Below, in pieces: positions 36,050 through 47,252 of a stretch of DNA of 64,000 nt. Location: positions 11,475,059-11,539,058 of the forward strand of contig OZ025253.1 of the NCBI GenBank assembly GCA_964019135.1, read 5' to 3'. Positions within the stretch are counted from its first letter, which is position 1. Each line of letters opens with the position of its first letter. This DNA comes from Arenicola marina (lineage: Eukaryota > Annelida > Polychaeta > Arenicolidae). The notes beneath the pieces are model-generated. The model searched no databases. It was given only the letters and a program-made list of their open reading frames with translations, and was not told the origin of the DNA. Made by a program: the position numbers and the translations under genes.

Positions 36050-39000
36050 GCAGGCGCAGGAGGACCAGACGCAGGAGGACCAGGCGCAGGAGGACTAGGC
36101 GCAGGAGGACCAGGCGCAGGAGGACCAGGCGCCGGAGGACCAGGCGCAGGAGGACTAGGCGCAGGAGGACTAGGCGCAGGAGAACTAGGCGCCGGAGGAC
36201 CAGGCGCCGGAGGACCAGACGCAGGAGGACCAGACGCAGGAGGACCAGGCGCAGGAGGACCAGGCGCAGGATGATTAGGCGCAAGAGGACCAGGCGCAGG
36301 AGGACCAGGCGCAGGAGAACTAGGCGCCGGATGACTAGGCGCAGGAGGACTAGGCGCAGGAGGACTAGGCGCAGGAGGACTAGGCGCAGGAGAACTAGGC
36401 GCCGGAGGACCAGGCGCCGGAGGACCAGACGCAGGAGGACCAGACGCAGGAGGACCAGGCGCAGGAGGACCAGGCGCAGGATGATTAGGCGCAAGAGGAC
36501 CAGGCGCAGGAGGACCAGGCGCAGGAGAACTAGGCGCCGGATGACTAGGCGCAGGAGGACTAGGCGCAGGAGGACTAGGCGCAGAAGGACTAGGCGCAGG
36601 AGGACCAGGCGCAGGAGGACTAGGCGCAGGAGGACTAAACGCAGGAGGACTAGGCGCAGGAAGACCAGGCGCAGGAGGATTAGGCGCAAGAGGACCAGGC
36701 GCAGGAGGACCAGGCGCAGGAGAACTAGGCGCCGGATGACTAGGCGCAGGAGGACTAGGCGCAGGAGGACTAGGCGCAGGAGGACCAGGCGCAGGAGGAC
36801 CAGGCGCAGGAGGACCAGGCGCCGGAGGACCAGGCGCAGGATGATTAGGCGCAAGAGGACCAGGCGCAGGAGGACCAGGCGCAGGAGAACTAGGCGCCGG
36901 ATGACTAGGCGCAGGAGGACTAGGCGCAGGAGGACTAGGCGCAGAAGGACTAGGCGCAGGAGGACCAGGCGCAGGAGGACTAGGCGCAGGAGGACTAAAC
37001 GCAGGAGGACTAGGCGCAGGAAGACCAGGCGCAGGAGGATTAGGTGCAAGAGGACCAGGCGCAGGAGGACCAGGCGCAGGAGAACTAGGCGCAGGAGGAC
37101 CAGGCGCAGGAGGACCAGGCGCAGGAGGACCAGGCGCAGGAAGACCAGACGCAGGAGGACCAGACGCAGGAGGACCAGGCGCAGGAGGACTAGGCGCAGG
37201 AGGACCAGGCGCCGGAGGACCAGGCGCCGGAGGACTAGGCGCAGGAGGACTAGGCGCAGGAGGACTAGGCGCAGGAGGACTAAGCGCAGGAGGACTAGGC
37301 GCAGGAGGACTAGGCGCAGGAGGACTAGGCGCCGGAGGACCAGGCGCCGGAGGACTAGGCGCAGGAGGACTAGGCGCAGGAGGACTAAGCGCAGGAGGAC
37401 TAGGCGCAGGAGGACTAGGCGCAGGAGGACTAGGCGCCGGAGGACCAGGCGCAGGAGGACCAGGCGCCGGAGGACCAGGCGCAGGAGGACTAGGCGCAGG
37501 AGGACCAGGCACAGCAAGACCAGGCGCCGGAGGACTAGGCGCAGGAGGACTAGGCGCAGGAGGACTAAGCGCAGGAGGACTAGGCGCAGGAGGACTAAGC
37601 GCAGGAGGACTAGGCGCAGGAGGACTAGGCGCAGGAGGACTAGGCGCCGGAGGACCAGGCGCCGGAGGACTAGGCGCAGGAGGACTAGGCGCAGGAGGAC
37701 TAAGCGCAGGAGGACTAGGCGCAGGAGGACTAGGCGCAGGAGGACTAGGCGCCGGAGGACCAGGCGCAGGAGGACCAGGCGCCGGAGGACCAGGCGCAGG
37801 AGGACTAGGCGCAGGAGGACCAGGCACAGCAAGACCAGGCGCCGGAGGACTAGGCGCAGGAGGACTAGGCGCAGGAGGACTAAGCGCAGGAGGACTAGGC
37901 GCAGAAGGACTAGGCGCAGGAGGACTAGGCGCCGGAGGACCAGACGCAGGACGACCGGGCGCAGGAGGACTAGGCGCAGGAGGACCAGGCGCAGGAGGAC
38001 CAGGTGCAGGAGGACCAAGCGCAGGAGGACCAAGCGCCGGAGGACCAGGCGCAGGAGGACTAGGCGCAGGAGGACTAGGCGCAGGAGGACCAGGTGCCGG
38101 AGGACCAGGCAAGGGGGACTCGGCGCAGGAGGACCAGGCGCAGCAAGACCAGACGCAGGAGGACCAGACGCAGGAGGACCAGGTGCAGGAGGACTAGGCG
38201 CAGGAGGACCAGGCGCAGGAGGACCAGACGCAGGAGGACCAGGCGCAGGAGGACCAGGCGCAGGAAGACCAGGCGCAGGAGGACAAGGCGCAGGAGGACC
38301 AGGCGCAGGAGGACTAGGCGCAGGAGGACCAGGCGCAGGAGGACTAGGCGCAGGAGGACTAAACGCAGGAGGACTAGGCGCAGGAAGACCAGGCGCAGGA
38401 GGATTAGGCGCAAGAGGACCAGGCGCAGGAGGATTAGGCGCAAGAGGACCAGGCGCAGGAGGACCAGGCGCAGGAGAACCAGGCGCAGGAGGACCAGGCG
38501 CAGGAGGACCAGGCGCAGGAGGACCAGGCGCAGGAAGACCAGACGCAGGAGGACCAGACGCAGGAGGACCAGGCGCAGGAGGACTAGGCGCAGGAGGACC
38601 AGGCGCAGGAGGACCAGGCGCAGGAGGACCAGGCGCCGGAGGACCAGGCGCAGGATGATTAGGCGCAAGAGGACCAGGCGCAGGAGGACCAGGCGCAGGA
38701 GAACTAGGCGCCGGATGACTAGGCGCAGGAGGACTAGGCGCAGGAGGACTAGGCGCAGAAGGACTAGGCGCAGGAGGACTAGGCGCAGAAGGACTAGGCG
38801 CAGGAGGACCAGGCGCAGGAGGACTAGGCGCAGGAGGACTAAACGCAGGAGGACTAGGCGCAGGAAGACCAGGCGCAGGAGGATTAGGCGCAAGAGGACC
38901 AGGCGCAGGAGGACCAGGCGCAGGAGAACTAGGCGCAGGAGGACCAGGCGCAGGAGGACCAGGCGCAGGAGGACCAGGCGCAGGAAGACCAGACGCAGGA

Positions 39001-42000
39001 GGACCAGACGCAGGAGGACCAGGCGCAGGAGGACTAGGCGCAGGAGGACCAGGCGCCGGAGGACCAGGCGCCGGAGGACTAGGCGCAGGAGGACTAGGCG
39101 CAGGAGGACTAGGCGCAGGAGGACTAAGCGCAGGAGGACTAGGCGCAGGAGGACTAGGCGCAGGAGGACTAGGCGCCGGAGGACCAGGCGCCGGAGGACT
39201 AGGCGCAGGAGGACTAGGCGCAGGAGGACTAAGCGCAGGAGGACTAGGCGCAGGAGGACTAGGCGCAGGAGGACTAGGCGCCGGAGGACCAGGCGCAGGA
39301 GGACCCGGCACAGGAGGACCAGGCGCCGGAGGACCAGGCGCAGGAGGACCAAGCGCAGGAGGACCAGGCGCCGGAGGACCAGGCGCAGGAGGACTAGGCG
39401 CAGGAGGACCAGGCACAGCAAGACCAGGCGCCGGAGGACTAGGCGCAGGAGGACTAGGCGCAGGAGGACTTAGCGCAGGAGGACTAGGCGCAGAAGGACT
39501 AGGCGCAGGAGGACTAGGCGCCGGAGGACCAGACGCAGGACGACCGGGCGCAGGAGGACTAGGCGCAGGAGGACCAGGCGCAGGAGGACCAGGTGCAGGA
39601 GGACCAAGCGCAGGAGGACCAGGCGCCGGAGGACCAGGCGCAGGAGGACTAGGCGCAGGAGGACTAGGCGCAGGAGGACCAGGTGCCGGAGGACCAGGCA
39701 AGGGGGACTCGGCGCAGGAGGACCAGGCGCAGCAAGAACAGACGCAGGAGGACCAGACGCAGGAGGACCAGGTGCAGGAGGACTAGGCGCAGGAGGACCA
39801 GGCGCAGGAGGACCAGACGCAGGAGGACCAGGCGCAGGAGGACCAGGCGCAGGAAGACCAGGCGCAGGAGGACAAGGCGTAGGAGGACCAGGCGCAGGAG
39901 GACTAGGCGCAGGAGGACCAGGCGCAGGAGGACTAGGCGCAGGAGGACTAAACGCAGGAGGACTAGGCGCAGGAAGACCAGGCGCAGGAGGATTAGGCGC
40001 AAGAGGACCAGGCGCAGGAGGACCAGGCGCAGGAGAACCAGGCGCAGGAGGACCAGGCGCAGGAGGACCAGGCGCAGGAGGACCAGGCGCAGGAAGACCA
40101 GACGCAGGAGGACCAGGCGCAGCAAGACCAGGCGCAGGTGGACTAGGCGCAGGAGGACTAGGCGCAGGAGGACTGGCGCAGGAGGACCAGGCGCAGCAAG
40201 ACCAGGCGCAGCTAAACCAGGCGCTGGAGGACCAGGCGCAGGAGGACCAGGCGCAGCAAGACCAGGCGCAGCTAAACCAGGCGCTGGAGGACCAGGCGCA
40301 GGAGGACCAGACGCAGGAGGACCAGACGCAGGAGGACTAGGCGCAGGCGGACCAGGCGCCGGAGGACCAGGCGCCGGAGGACTAGGCGCAGGAGGACTAG
40401 GCGCAGGAGGACTAGGCGCAGGAGGACTAGGCGCAGGAGGACTAAGCGCAGGAGGACTAGGCGCAGGAGGACTAGGCGCAGGAGGACTAGGCGCCGGAGG
40501 ACCAGGCGCCGGAGGACTAGGCGCAGGAGGACTAGGCGCAGGAGGACTAAGCGCAGGAGGACTAGGCGCAGGAGGACTAGGCGCAGGAGGACTAGGCGCC
40601 GGAGGACCAGGCGCAGGAGGACCAGGCACAGGAGGACCAGGCGCCGGAGGACCAGGCGCAAGAGGACCAAGCGCAGGAGGACCAGGCGCCGGAGGACCAG
40701 GCGCAGGAGGACTAGGCGCAGGAGGACCAGGCACAGCAAGACCAGGCGCCGGAGGACTAGGCGCAGGAGGACTAGGCGCAGGAGGACTAAGCGCAGGAGG
40801 ACTAGGCGCAGGAGGACTAGGCGCAGGAGGACTAGGCGCCGGAGGACCAGACGCAGGAGGACCGGGCGCAGGAGGACTAGGCGCAGGAGGACCAGGCGCA
40901 GGAGGACCAGGTGCAGGAGGACCAAGCGCAGGAGGACCAGACGCAGGAGGACTAGGCGCAGGAGGACTAGGCGCAGGAGGACTAGGCGCAGGAGGACCAG
41001 GTGCCGGAGGACCAGGCAAGGGGGACTCGGCGCAGGAGGACCAGGCGCAGCAAGACCAGACGCAGGAGGACCAGACGCAGGAGGACCAGGTGCAGGAGGA
41101 CTAGGCGCAGGAGGACCAGGCGCAGGAGGACCAGACGCAGGAGGACTAGGCGCAGGAGGACTAGGCGCAGGAGGACCAGGCGCAGGAGGACAAGGCGCAG
41201 GAGGACCAGACGCAGGAGGACCAGGTGCAGGAGGACCAGGCGCAGGAGGACCAGGTGCAGGAGGACCAGACGCAGGAGGACTAGGCGCAGGAGGACTAGG
41301 CGCAGGAGGACCAGGTGCCGGAGGACCAGGCAAGGGGGACTCGGCGCAGGAGGACCAGGCGCAGCAAGACCAGACCCAGGAGGACCAGACGCAGGAGGAC
41401 CAGGTGCAGGAGGACCAGACGCAGGAGGACTAGGCGCAGGAGGACTAGGCGCAGGAGGACCAGGCGCAGGAGGACAAGGCGCAGGAGGACCAGACGCAGG
41501 AGGACCAGGTGCAGGAGGACCAGACGCAGGAGGACTAGGCGCAGGAGGACTAGGCGCAGGAGGACCAGGTGCCGGAGGACCAGGCAAGGGGGACTCGGCG
41601 CAGGAGGACCAGGCGCAGCAAGACCAGACGCAGGAGGACCAGACGCAGGAGGACCAGGTGCAGGAGGACTAGGCGCAGGAGGACCAGGCGCAGGAGGACC
41701 AGACGCAGGAGGACTAGGCGCAGGAGGACTAGGCGCAGGAGGACCAGGCGCAGGAGGACAAGGCGCAGGAGGACCAGACGCAGGAGGACCAGGTGCAGGA
41801 GGACCAGGCGCAGGAGGACCAGGTGCAGGAGGACCAGGCACAGCAAGACCAGGCGCAGGAGGACCAGGTGCAGGAGGACTAGGCGCAGGAGGACCAGGTG
41901 CAGGAGGACCAGGCGCAGGAGGACTAGGCGCAGGAGGACCAGGTGCAGGAGGACAAGGCGCAGGAGGACCAGGCGCAGGAGGACTAGGCGCAGGAGGACT

Positions 42001-42893
42001 AGGCGCAGGAGGACCAGGCACAGGAGGACCAGGCGCAGGATGACTAGGCGCAGGAGGACCAGGTGCAGGAGGACCAGGTGCAGGAGGACCAGGCGCAGGA
42101 GGACCAGGCGCAGGAGGACAAGGCGCAGGAGGACCAGGCGCAGGAGGACCAGACGCAGGAGGACTAGGCGCAGGAGGACCAGGTGCAGGAGGACCAGGCG
42201 CAGGAGGACCAGGTGCAGGAGGACTAGGCGCAGGAGGACCAGGTGCAGGAGGACTAGGCGCAGGAGGACCAGGTGCAGGAGGACTAGGCGCAGGAGGACC
42301 AGGTGCAGGAGGACCAGGTGCAGGAGGACCAGGCGCAGGAGTACCAGGCGCAGGAGGACAAGGCGCAGGAGGACCAGGCGCAGGAGGACCAGACGCAGGA
42401 GGACCAGGTGCAGGAGGACTAGGCGCAGGAGGACCAGGCGCAGGAGGACCAGGCGCAGGAGGACCAGGCGCAGGAGGACAAGGCGCAGGAGGACCAGGCG
42501 CAGGAGGACTAGGCGCAGGAGGACCAGGCGCAGGAGGACCAGGCGCAGGACGACCAGGCGCCGGAGGACCAGGCGCCGGAGGAACAGGTGCAGGAGGACT
42601 AGGCGCAGGAGGACTAGGCGCAGGAGGACTGGCGCAGGAGGACCAGACGCAGGAGGACCAGGCGCAGCAAGACCAGGCGCTGGAGGACTAGGCGCAGGAG
42701 GACCAGACGCAGGAGGACCAGGCGCAGCAAGACCATGCGCTGGAGGACTAGGCGCAGGAAAACCAGGCGCAGGAGGACCAGGCGCAGCAAGACCAGGCGC
42801 AGGAGGACCAGGCGTAGGAGGAACAGGTGCAGGAGGACTACGCGCCGGACGACCAGGCGCAGGGGAATCAGGCGCCGGAGGACCAGGCGCAGG
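36050..42893. repeat. Giant 15-bp G-rich minisatellite, about 456 copies, 6.8 kb
   Basis: The unit AGGAGGACCAGGCGC has common variants ACTAGG for ACCAGG, GCGCCGG for GCGCAGG, GACGC or GTGC for GGCGC, and AGCAAGACC. The plus strand is almost T-free and strongly G-rich. Since 15 is divisible by 3, long frames appear on both strands: Gly-Ala-Gly-Gly-Pro and Arg-Arg-Arg-Thr-Arg on plus, Pro-Ala-Pro-Gly-Pro and Leu-Val-Leu-Leu-Arg on minus. I read all of these as artefacts. Five marker units containing AAGGGGGACTCGGCG (38111, 39700, 41018, 41332, 41586) mark higher-order copies. Each marker is associated with a missing base that moves the reading phase, which a translated gene would be unlikely to tolerate. 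Confidence 0.96.
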
Positions 42894-43202
42894 TCGTTGG
42901 TGCAGGAAGTGCATCACCCTCATCATGTATTGTGCAGGGCGTTAGCGGTTCTGGCGTTGGAGATTCCGTCCCGGGATCGGTGACGTTGTGGGCTAGTGGA
43001 GAGTCTTGCCTGGATGGCTGTATTAGGCTTTAAATAACAAGCCATTTTTGTTGTACATATAGCCTAAAGGGATTAGACATGCCTGCTGAAATGGCCGACC
43101 GTAGACGTTGCACGCCGATGTAACTATGTTTTTCTGTCGTGCTTTGGATGTCTAATTCCACTTCAGGCTTAGCCACACATGGTTGGTGAGTGGTATAATT
43201 AT
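42894..43202. other. Right flank of the 15-bp array, nothing recognised
   Basis: Mixed sequence. A frame leaving the array continues about 45 codons into this flank and stops, with no recognisable domain. Confidence 0.5.
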
Positions 43203-43420
43203 GGAAGCTTAGACCAATACTGGCCTTATCGCGTCAATGGAAGGAGGAGGGGAAGAGAGGGGCCATGTCCCAGGGGTAAGGCCCTACTCTTTGCGAGAAA
43301 GGACATGGGATCTTTATCCTGCGACCGACCGCACATACATGGCCACAGCGGAGCTCAGTGCACTGATCCACGTGCGCTCAATGCGGGCGCTCTAATCCAC
43401 TGAGCTATCGGGGAGGCCCT
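43203..43420 (-). mobile_element. tRNA-derived SINE, minus strand
   Basis: On the minus strand the head has a good box A (TAGCTCAGTGGA, complement of 43396-43407), but the box B region is degraded. The body has GGATAAAGATCCCATGTCC (complement of ~43306-43324), CTTACCCCTGGGAC and GACGCGATAAGGCC, matching the SINE at 63806-63975 along its length and the fragment at 21775. It is the most complete example of the type with the GCGATA(T/A) 3' domain in this window. Confidence 0.82.
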
Positions 43421-43600
43421 GGCGTCACATAGTAAATACTTGTTGCAATTGGAACATTAATATCCGAGTTATAATCACATGACAAGCATGCCCAATCCCG
43501 AAAAGGCGACAGGGTGACCCCCCAAATTAAATGGTGTTTTAGGCTACATTTGGTTCTCACGTAGGACAAGAAGTCCGCTTATCAACTGGGTTAGAGAAGC
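43421..43600. other. Left border of the duplicated block
   Basis: Single-copy sequence between the SINE and the first base shared with the segmental duplication (homology begins at CAAACCCTGTTAAA, about 43603). Confidence 0.5.
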
Positions 43601-44600
43601 TCCACAAACCCTGTTAAAGTGTTGAACATCGACTTCTTGTTCAACAGTATTTGGACTGATATGTGACAGTGTGGCATGACGGTGGACCAAGATAGCGTAC
43701 TGGTCTCCAATAAATTGCTGGTCACTATTTCATTTAGAGCGTTAGAACTGTTAGAATGTTAGAACTTATTGTTTCAGCGTCGCTCACGTATGACCCACGC
43801 CTACTATTTACTGTAATAATCAATTCCATGGGCTCCAACATCGCAGACCAACCACATTGTTTGCCTCACTACGTCCCGTGGCGCCACCGACTGGTATGGT
43901 TTGGCACTAACACAGATCATCATTACCGATTAATCAGGATCTGGGTATGAACTTCAAACATGGCACGTGGTGAGGGAGCTTTACTGGCATGGACCATCTT
44001 TCTGCATGGGTGGTTCAAGCTTTGAGAGTCCCCCTCCTCGAGTGCTGGCCATGGGCGAAGGTCATATGGGGTCTAGCAGGTTGGGGAGGGGGGGGGGGGT
44101 GGGGGTGGCTGATCATTACTCTGGGATGCAACAATACTCGGAGCCTTTAAAAGGGAGACCACGCCCCTGTCTACAGACACTGTGCACTTCCCCCTCCCCC
44201 CTCAGGCCAACCCCACCCCCTGGACAGCCATTTGGATCCACTGCTCTGCTCTTCCCGCAAAATGTGTTTCCATGCAGCGTGGACTTCTCAAGTCAGTCTC
44301 CATGGCTGAAAGAAAGAAACCAGCTGAGGCAATCATATATATGCTCCTGTCCTGACAGAATTTAATCATGTCTTGTGGCGAAACATCCAATTACAAATCA
44401 CAACATGTCCGTGCCTCCCCACAGTGAACTCCGCACCCCGTCATCCTCTTCGCCTGCTGCACATCTTCCATTCTTGGCCTTCCCATCACCCCCAGCCGCC
44501 ATGACAACCTCGCCCTACCTCCTGCCTCTCTCCCTCCGACATTCCCCAACGTAGTCACCCATCCTTGAAATACTGACCCAGCCCCCCAGACCGTCAAATC
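43601..44600 (+). repeat. Segmental duplication, partial unit 1
   Basis: The segment is collinear with 47203-49165 of unit 2 (less its 31-bp array) and 56932-57870 of unit 3. Shared landmarks include CAAACCCTGTTAAA, one copy of GACTGATATGTGACAGTG at 43653, TGGTCTCCAATAAAT, GGAGCTTTACTGGCATGG and CCGTGCCTCCCCACAG. It stops at CCGTCA (44591-44596), in the C-rich tract that is repeated in the other units, and joins directly to the first base of unit 2. A short minus-strand frame, IKFCQDRSIYMIASAGFF (about 44300-44390), is present in all three copies but has no recognised function. Confidence 0.85.
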
Positions 44601-44929
44601 AAATAATGTATTTTGCAGCCGTGAACTGTTTAACATGTTTAATGCCTTCGTCATTGACCACACCGGATAACGAGTTTTGAAGTGTCGACTGACTAACCAT
44701 GTGAACTAACAAAAAGGGCACTTTAACCTGGTCTAAGCAAGTTCTCGAGCCAGTGGGAAGGGTCGTGGACCCAGCACTGCCATACCCCTGGAGTGGCCTC
44801 CTACTTTTCTCGATGAAGAACATCGATCTTTATAATAAGGAACTTTGTTATACTGACAGTCCATCGGCCCATGTATAATAAAAAAACTAACAAAAACACC
44901 TTTAGTGAAGTATACCAACAATATACATA

Positions 44930-45960
44930 ATACTCGCTGAAGGTATCATGCAGTATGAAGGCGTGGTAAACGAATGCAGCTAGAGTAACATCGTGATTCT
45001 TACTTAAGGTGGACAGTAATGATATAGACTCATGCTCGGACTTTATATGATAAGGTATATACTGTTATCTGGGTTGTTCATACAATGGAAAATGGAGTGA
45101 AATATGGTACTCATCTTCAACAACCTCAACGAATATACACAAGATCCAGTGGGCGCTAACATCGGGGCGATGGCTGGCCTGGTAGATATCGGTGCCATGG
45201 CTGGCCTGGTAGACATCGGTGCGATGGCTGGCCTGGTAGATATCGGTGCGATGGCTGGCCTGGTAGACATCGGTGCGATGGCTGGCCTGGTAGAGATCGG
45301 TGCGATGGCTGGCCTGGTAGATATCGGTGCGATGGCTGGCCTGGTAGACATCGGTGCGATGGCTGGCCTGGTAGACATCGGTGCGATGGCTGGCCTGGTA
45401 GACATCGGTGCGATGGCTGGCCTGGTAGACATCGGTGCAATGGCTGGCCTGGGTAGACATCGGTGCGATGGCTGGCCAGGTAGACATCGGTGCGGTGGCT
45501 GGCCTGGTAGACATCGGTGCGATGGCTGGCCTGGTAGACATCGGTGCGATGGCTGGCCTGGTACACATCGGTGCGATGGCTGGCCTGGTAAACATCGGTG
45601 CGATGGCTGGCCTGGGTAGACATCGGTGCGATGGCTGGCCAGGTAGACATCGGTGCGGTGGCTGGCCTGGTAGACATCGGTGCAATGGCTGGCCTGGGTA
45701 GACATCGGTGCGATGGCTGGCCAGGTAGACATCGGTGCGGTGGCTGGCCTGGTAGACATCGGTGCGATGGCTGGCCTGGTAGACATCGGTGCGATGGCTG
45801 GCCTGGTAGACATCGGTGCGATGGCTGGCCTGGTAGACATCGGTGCGATGGCTGGCCTGGTAGAGCTAGCGCACTCGACAAACCCGGACACTCCAGCCGC
45901 TCTCTATAATCAATCAATCAATGAAAGCTTGGAAGGTTATTTGGAAGGACGCTCGAAGCT
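44930..45960 (-). mobile_element. LINE C-terminal fragment in unit 2, disrupted by the 27-bp array
   Basis: This is the homologue of 53640-54086, which on the minus strand encodes VEDEYHILLHCSLYEE, the C-terminal zinc-knuckle-like tail typical of CR1/L2-type ORF2 proteins. Here the same DNA is split by 26 copies of a 27-bp repeat grown from the codons for YQASHRTDV. The coding tail is further degraded (frame changes and substitutions such as EYH becoming part of another frame). It is a dead 3' remnant that was already present before the segmental duplication. Confidence 0.65.
45161..45865. repeat. 27-bp minisatellite, about 26 copies (single copy in the paralogue)
   Basis: The unit is ATCGGTGCGATGGCTGG followed by CCTGGTAGAC. 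From the first (45161) to the last (45839) is 678 bp, that is 25 x 27 plus three 1-bp insertions (CCTGGGTAG near 45450, 45614 and 45696). Those insertions occur inside a duplicated sub-block that also carries GGCCAGG and GCGGTGG variants. Unit 3 has the same flanks around just one copy (53941-53967). Gly/Asp/Met frames on plus and the His/Arg frames on minus are by-products. Confidence 0.96.
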
Positions 45961-45974
45961 ATGAATATCGTGCC

Positions 45975-46120
45975 GCTCTGTGAGGAGGTTGACGGGAGTG
46001 GCTTGTTACCCGTTCTCGTTGCAGAAGGACATGGGATCTTTATCAATCACAAATATATACATTCATTCACACCGACCAGTGAGACAATTCGCGTGGCCAC
46101 AGACAGCCGGTAAGGGACGC
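45975..46120 (-). mobile_element. Diverged SINE relic
   Basis: GAAGGACATGGGATCTTTAT and CGCGTGGCCACAGACAG match the core of the minus-strand SINEs (43.3 and 63.9 kb), with a ~30-bp different middle. It is present at the corresponding place in unit 3 (54381-54520), so it predates the duplication. No polymerase III boxes remain. Confidence 0.45.
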
Positions 46121-46572
46121 AGAAGGAACAAAGACACCACAAACACGAAGAAAGTGTGCGATATGTGAGCCAAAAGGAGACGACGACGACACAGAAGATA
46201 CATAGATACAAGAGTGCGCGAGTTTAGCCAGATGCCTAAACACCGCAATACACTGAAATGCACCGACACACGTTGGGTGTGCACTGAGCCCATCACCGGC
46301 TTGATGTAAATTCATTTGTGGCAGATTGGTGTTAACGCGTCTCCCAAGGCGCGCCCCCCACCCCCTCCCGCCACGGGGTGACAGGCAGACGGGCGCAGGG
46401 TTAGAGGGAGCAAGCGACAACCGTAATGCAGCCCCACAGCGCCGTGCCCCTTGGGCGGGTGGTGGATCAGGGAGAGGATGGGGGAAGCCCCGTCTCATGC
46501 CTCCCCTCCGCTTCCCCCTGTACCCGTCTTGGCTGTACCGGATGCAACCTCAATTGTCGCGATTCTCCTGAA

Positions 46573-46757
46573 ATCTGAAAACACACCTTTCTCTTTTTCC
46601 TTTCTTGAATTAAAATCCTCAAAGCATGTGGACTATCCGGAGAGAAGCAAATTTCGATGGCGTAGCACACTAGTAAACCACACTTTCCTTATACGTAATG
46701 CACCAGTCTGGCAAAATGTCTGCGCTGATATCTGAAAACACACCTTTCTCTTTTTCC
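46573..46757. repeat. 129-bp insertion flanked by 28-bp direct repeats
   Basis: ATCTGAAAACACACCTTTCT...TTCC occurs at 46573-46600 and again at 46730-46757. Between them lie 129 bp, of which 46604-46719 match 52222-52336 further along the same unit (CTTGAATTAAAATCCTC to GGCAAAATGT). Unit 3 has a single copy of the flank and no insert at the equivalent site (56420-56450). This looks like a copied (templated) insertion with duplication of the target. Confidence 0.85.
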
Positions 46758-47201
46758 CTTTTATCTATATGAGACAGGAATCTAATTTGCCCGTGTCTAG
46801 ACCACGTTGTGCTGCAGTCAGTCTTGGGGGCGGGGGGGGGGGGTAATTATCGCAGTGGCCACAGCACAGGTGTGATGCTGGCGGTGGTAAAGGTCAGTAG
46901 GTTATCCAACATCCAATGTCTGGAAAGATATTGCGGTTTTTGTGGCAACATGTCACGCAGCGTACCACCCGGGAAAGGCTAAGGGCGTGTTCGATTTACC
47001 TGAAACCGACGGGAAACCGAAACCGTTTTTAAACCAGTTTCAACGGTTTCACAGTTTCAACATGTCTTTAGGCAATGGCCATGTGCTTATGAATTGGTGC
47101 CAGCATCAATATGCCGTCTGTTTCATTTTCTACACGCGATTGAACCTACCATTAATCAATTAGTCTCATACCTTTGTCCACAAATCTCACAAACAATCGT
47201 C

Positions 47202-47252
47202 CCAAACCCTGTTAAACTGTTGAACATCGACCTCTGGTTCAACAGGGTTTGG
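47202..47252. repeat. Nested inverted repeats at the left edge of the 31-bp array
   Basis: CCAAACCCTGTT (47202-47213) pairs perfectly with AACAGGGTTTGG (47241-47252). An alternative hairpin pairs CTGTTGAAC (47217-47225) with GTTCAACAG (47237-47245). The arms overlap, so the two folds are mutually exclusive. The homologous sequences in units 1 and 3 have lost part of the symmetry. Confidence 0.85.

Noticed and set aside
36033-43033. Collagen-like (PAPGPPAP), protamine-like (RRRTR) or Gly-Ala-rich proteins in the 15-bp array
   Set aside because: All are translations of one 15-bp unit in different phases. The phase is broken at each shortened marker unit, and frames are open on both strands.
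44202-44390. Minus-strand frame MDVSPQDMIKFCQDRSIYM present in all three units
   Set aside because: It is conserved only over about 33 codons, and the downstream frame differs in each unit. The conservation is explained by the shared duplication.
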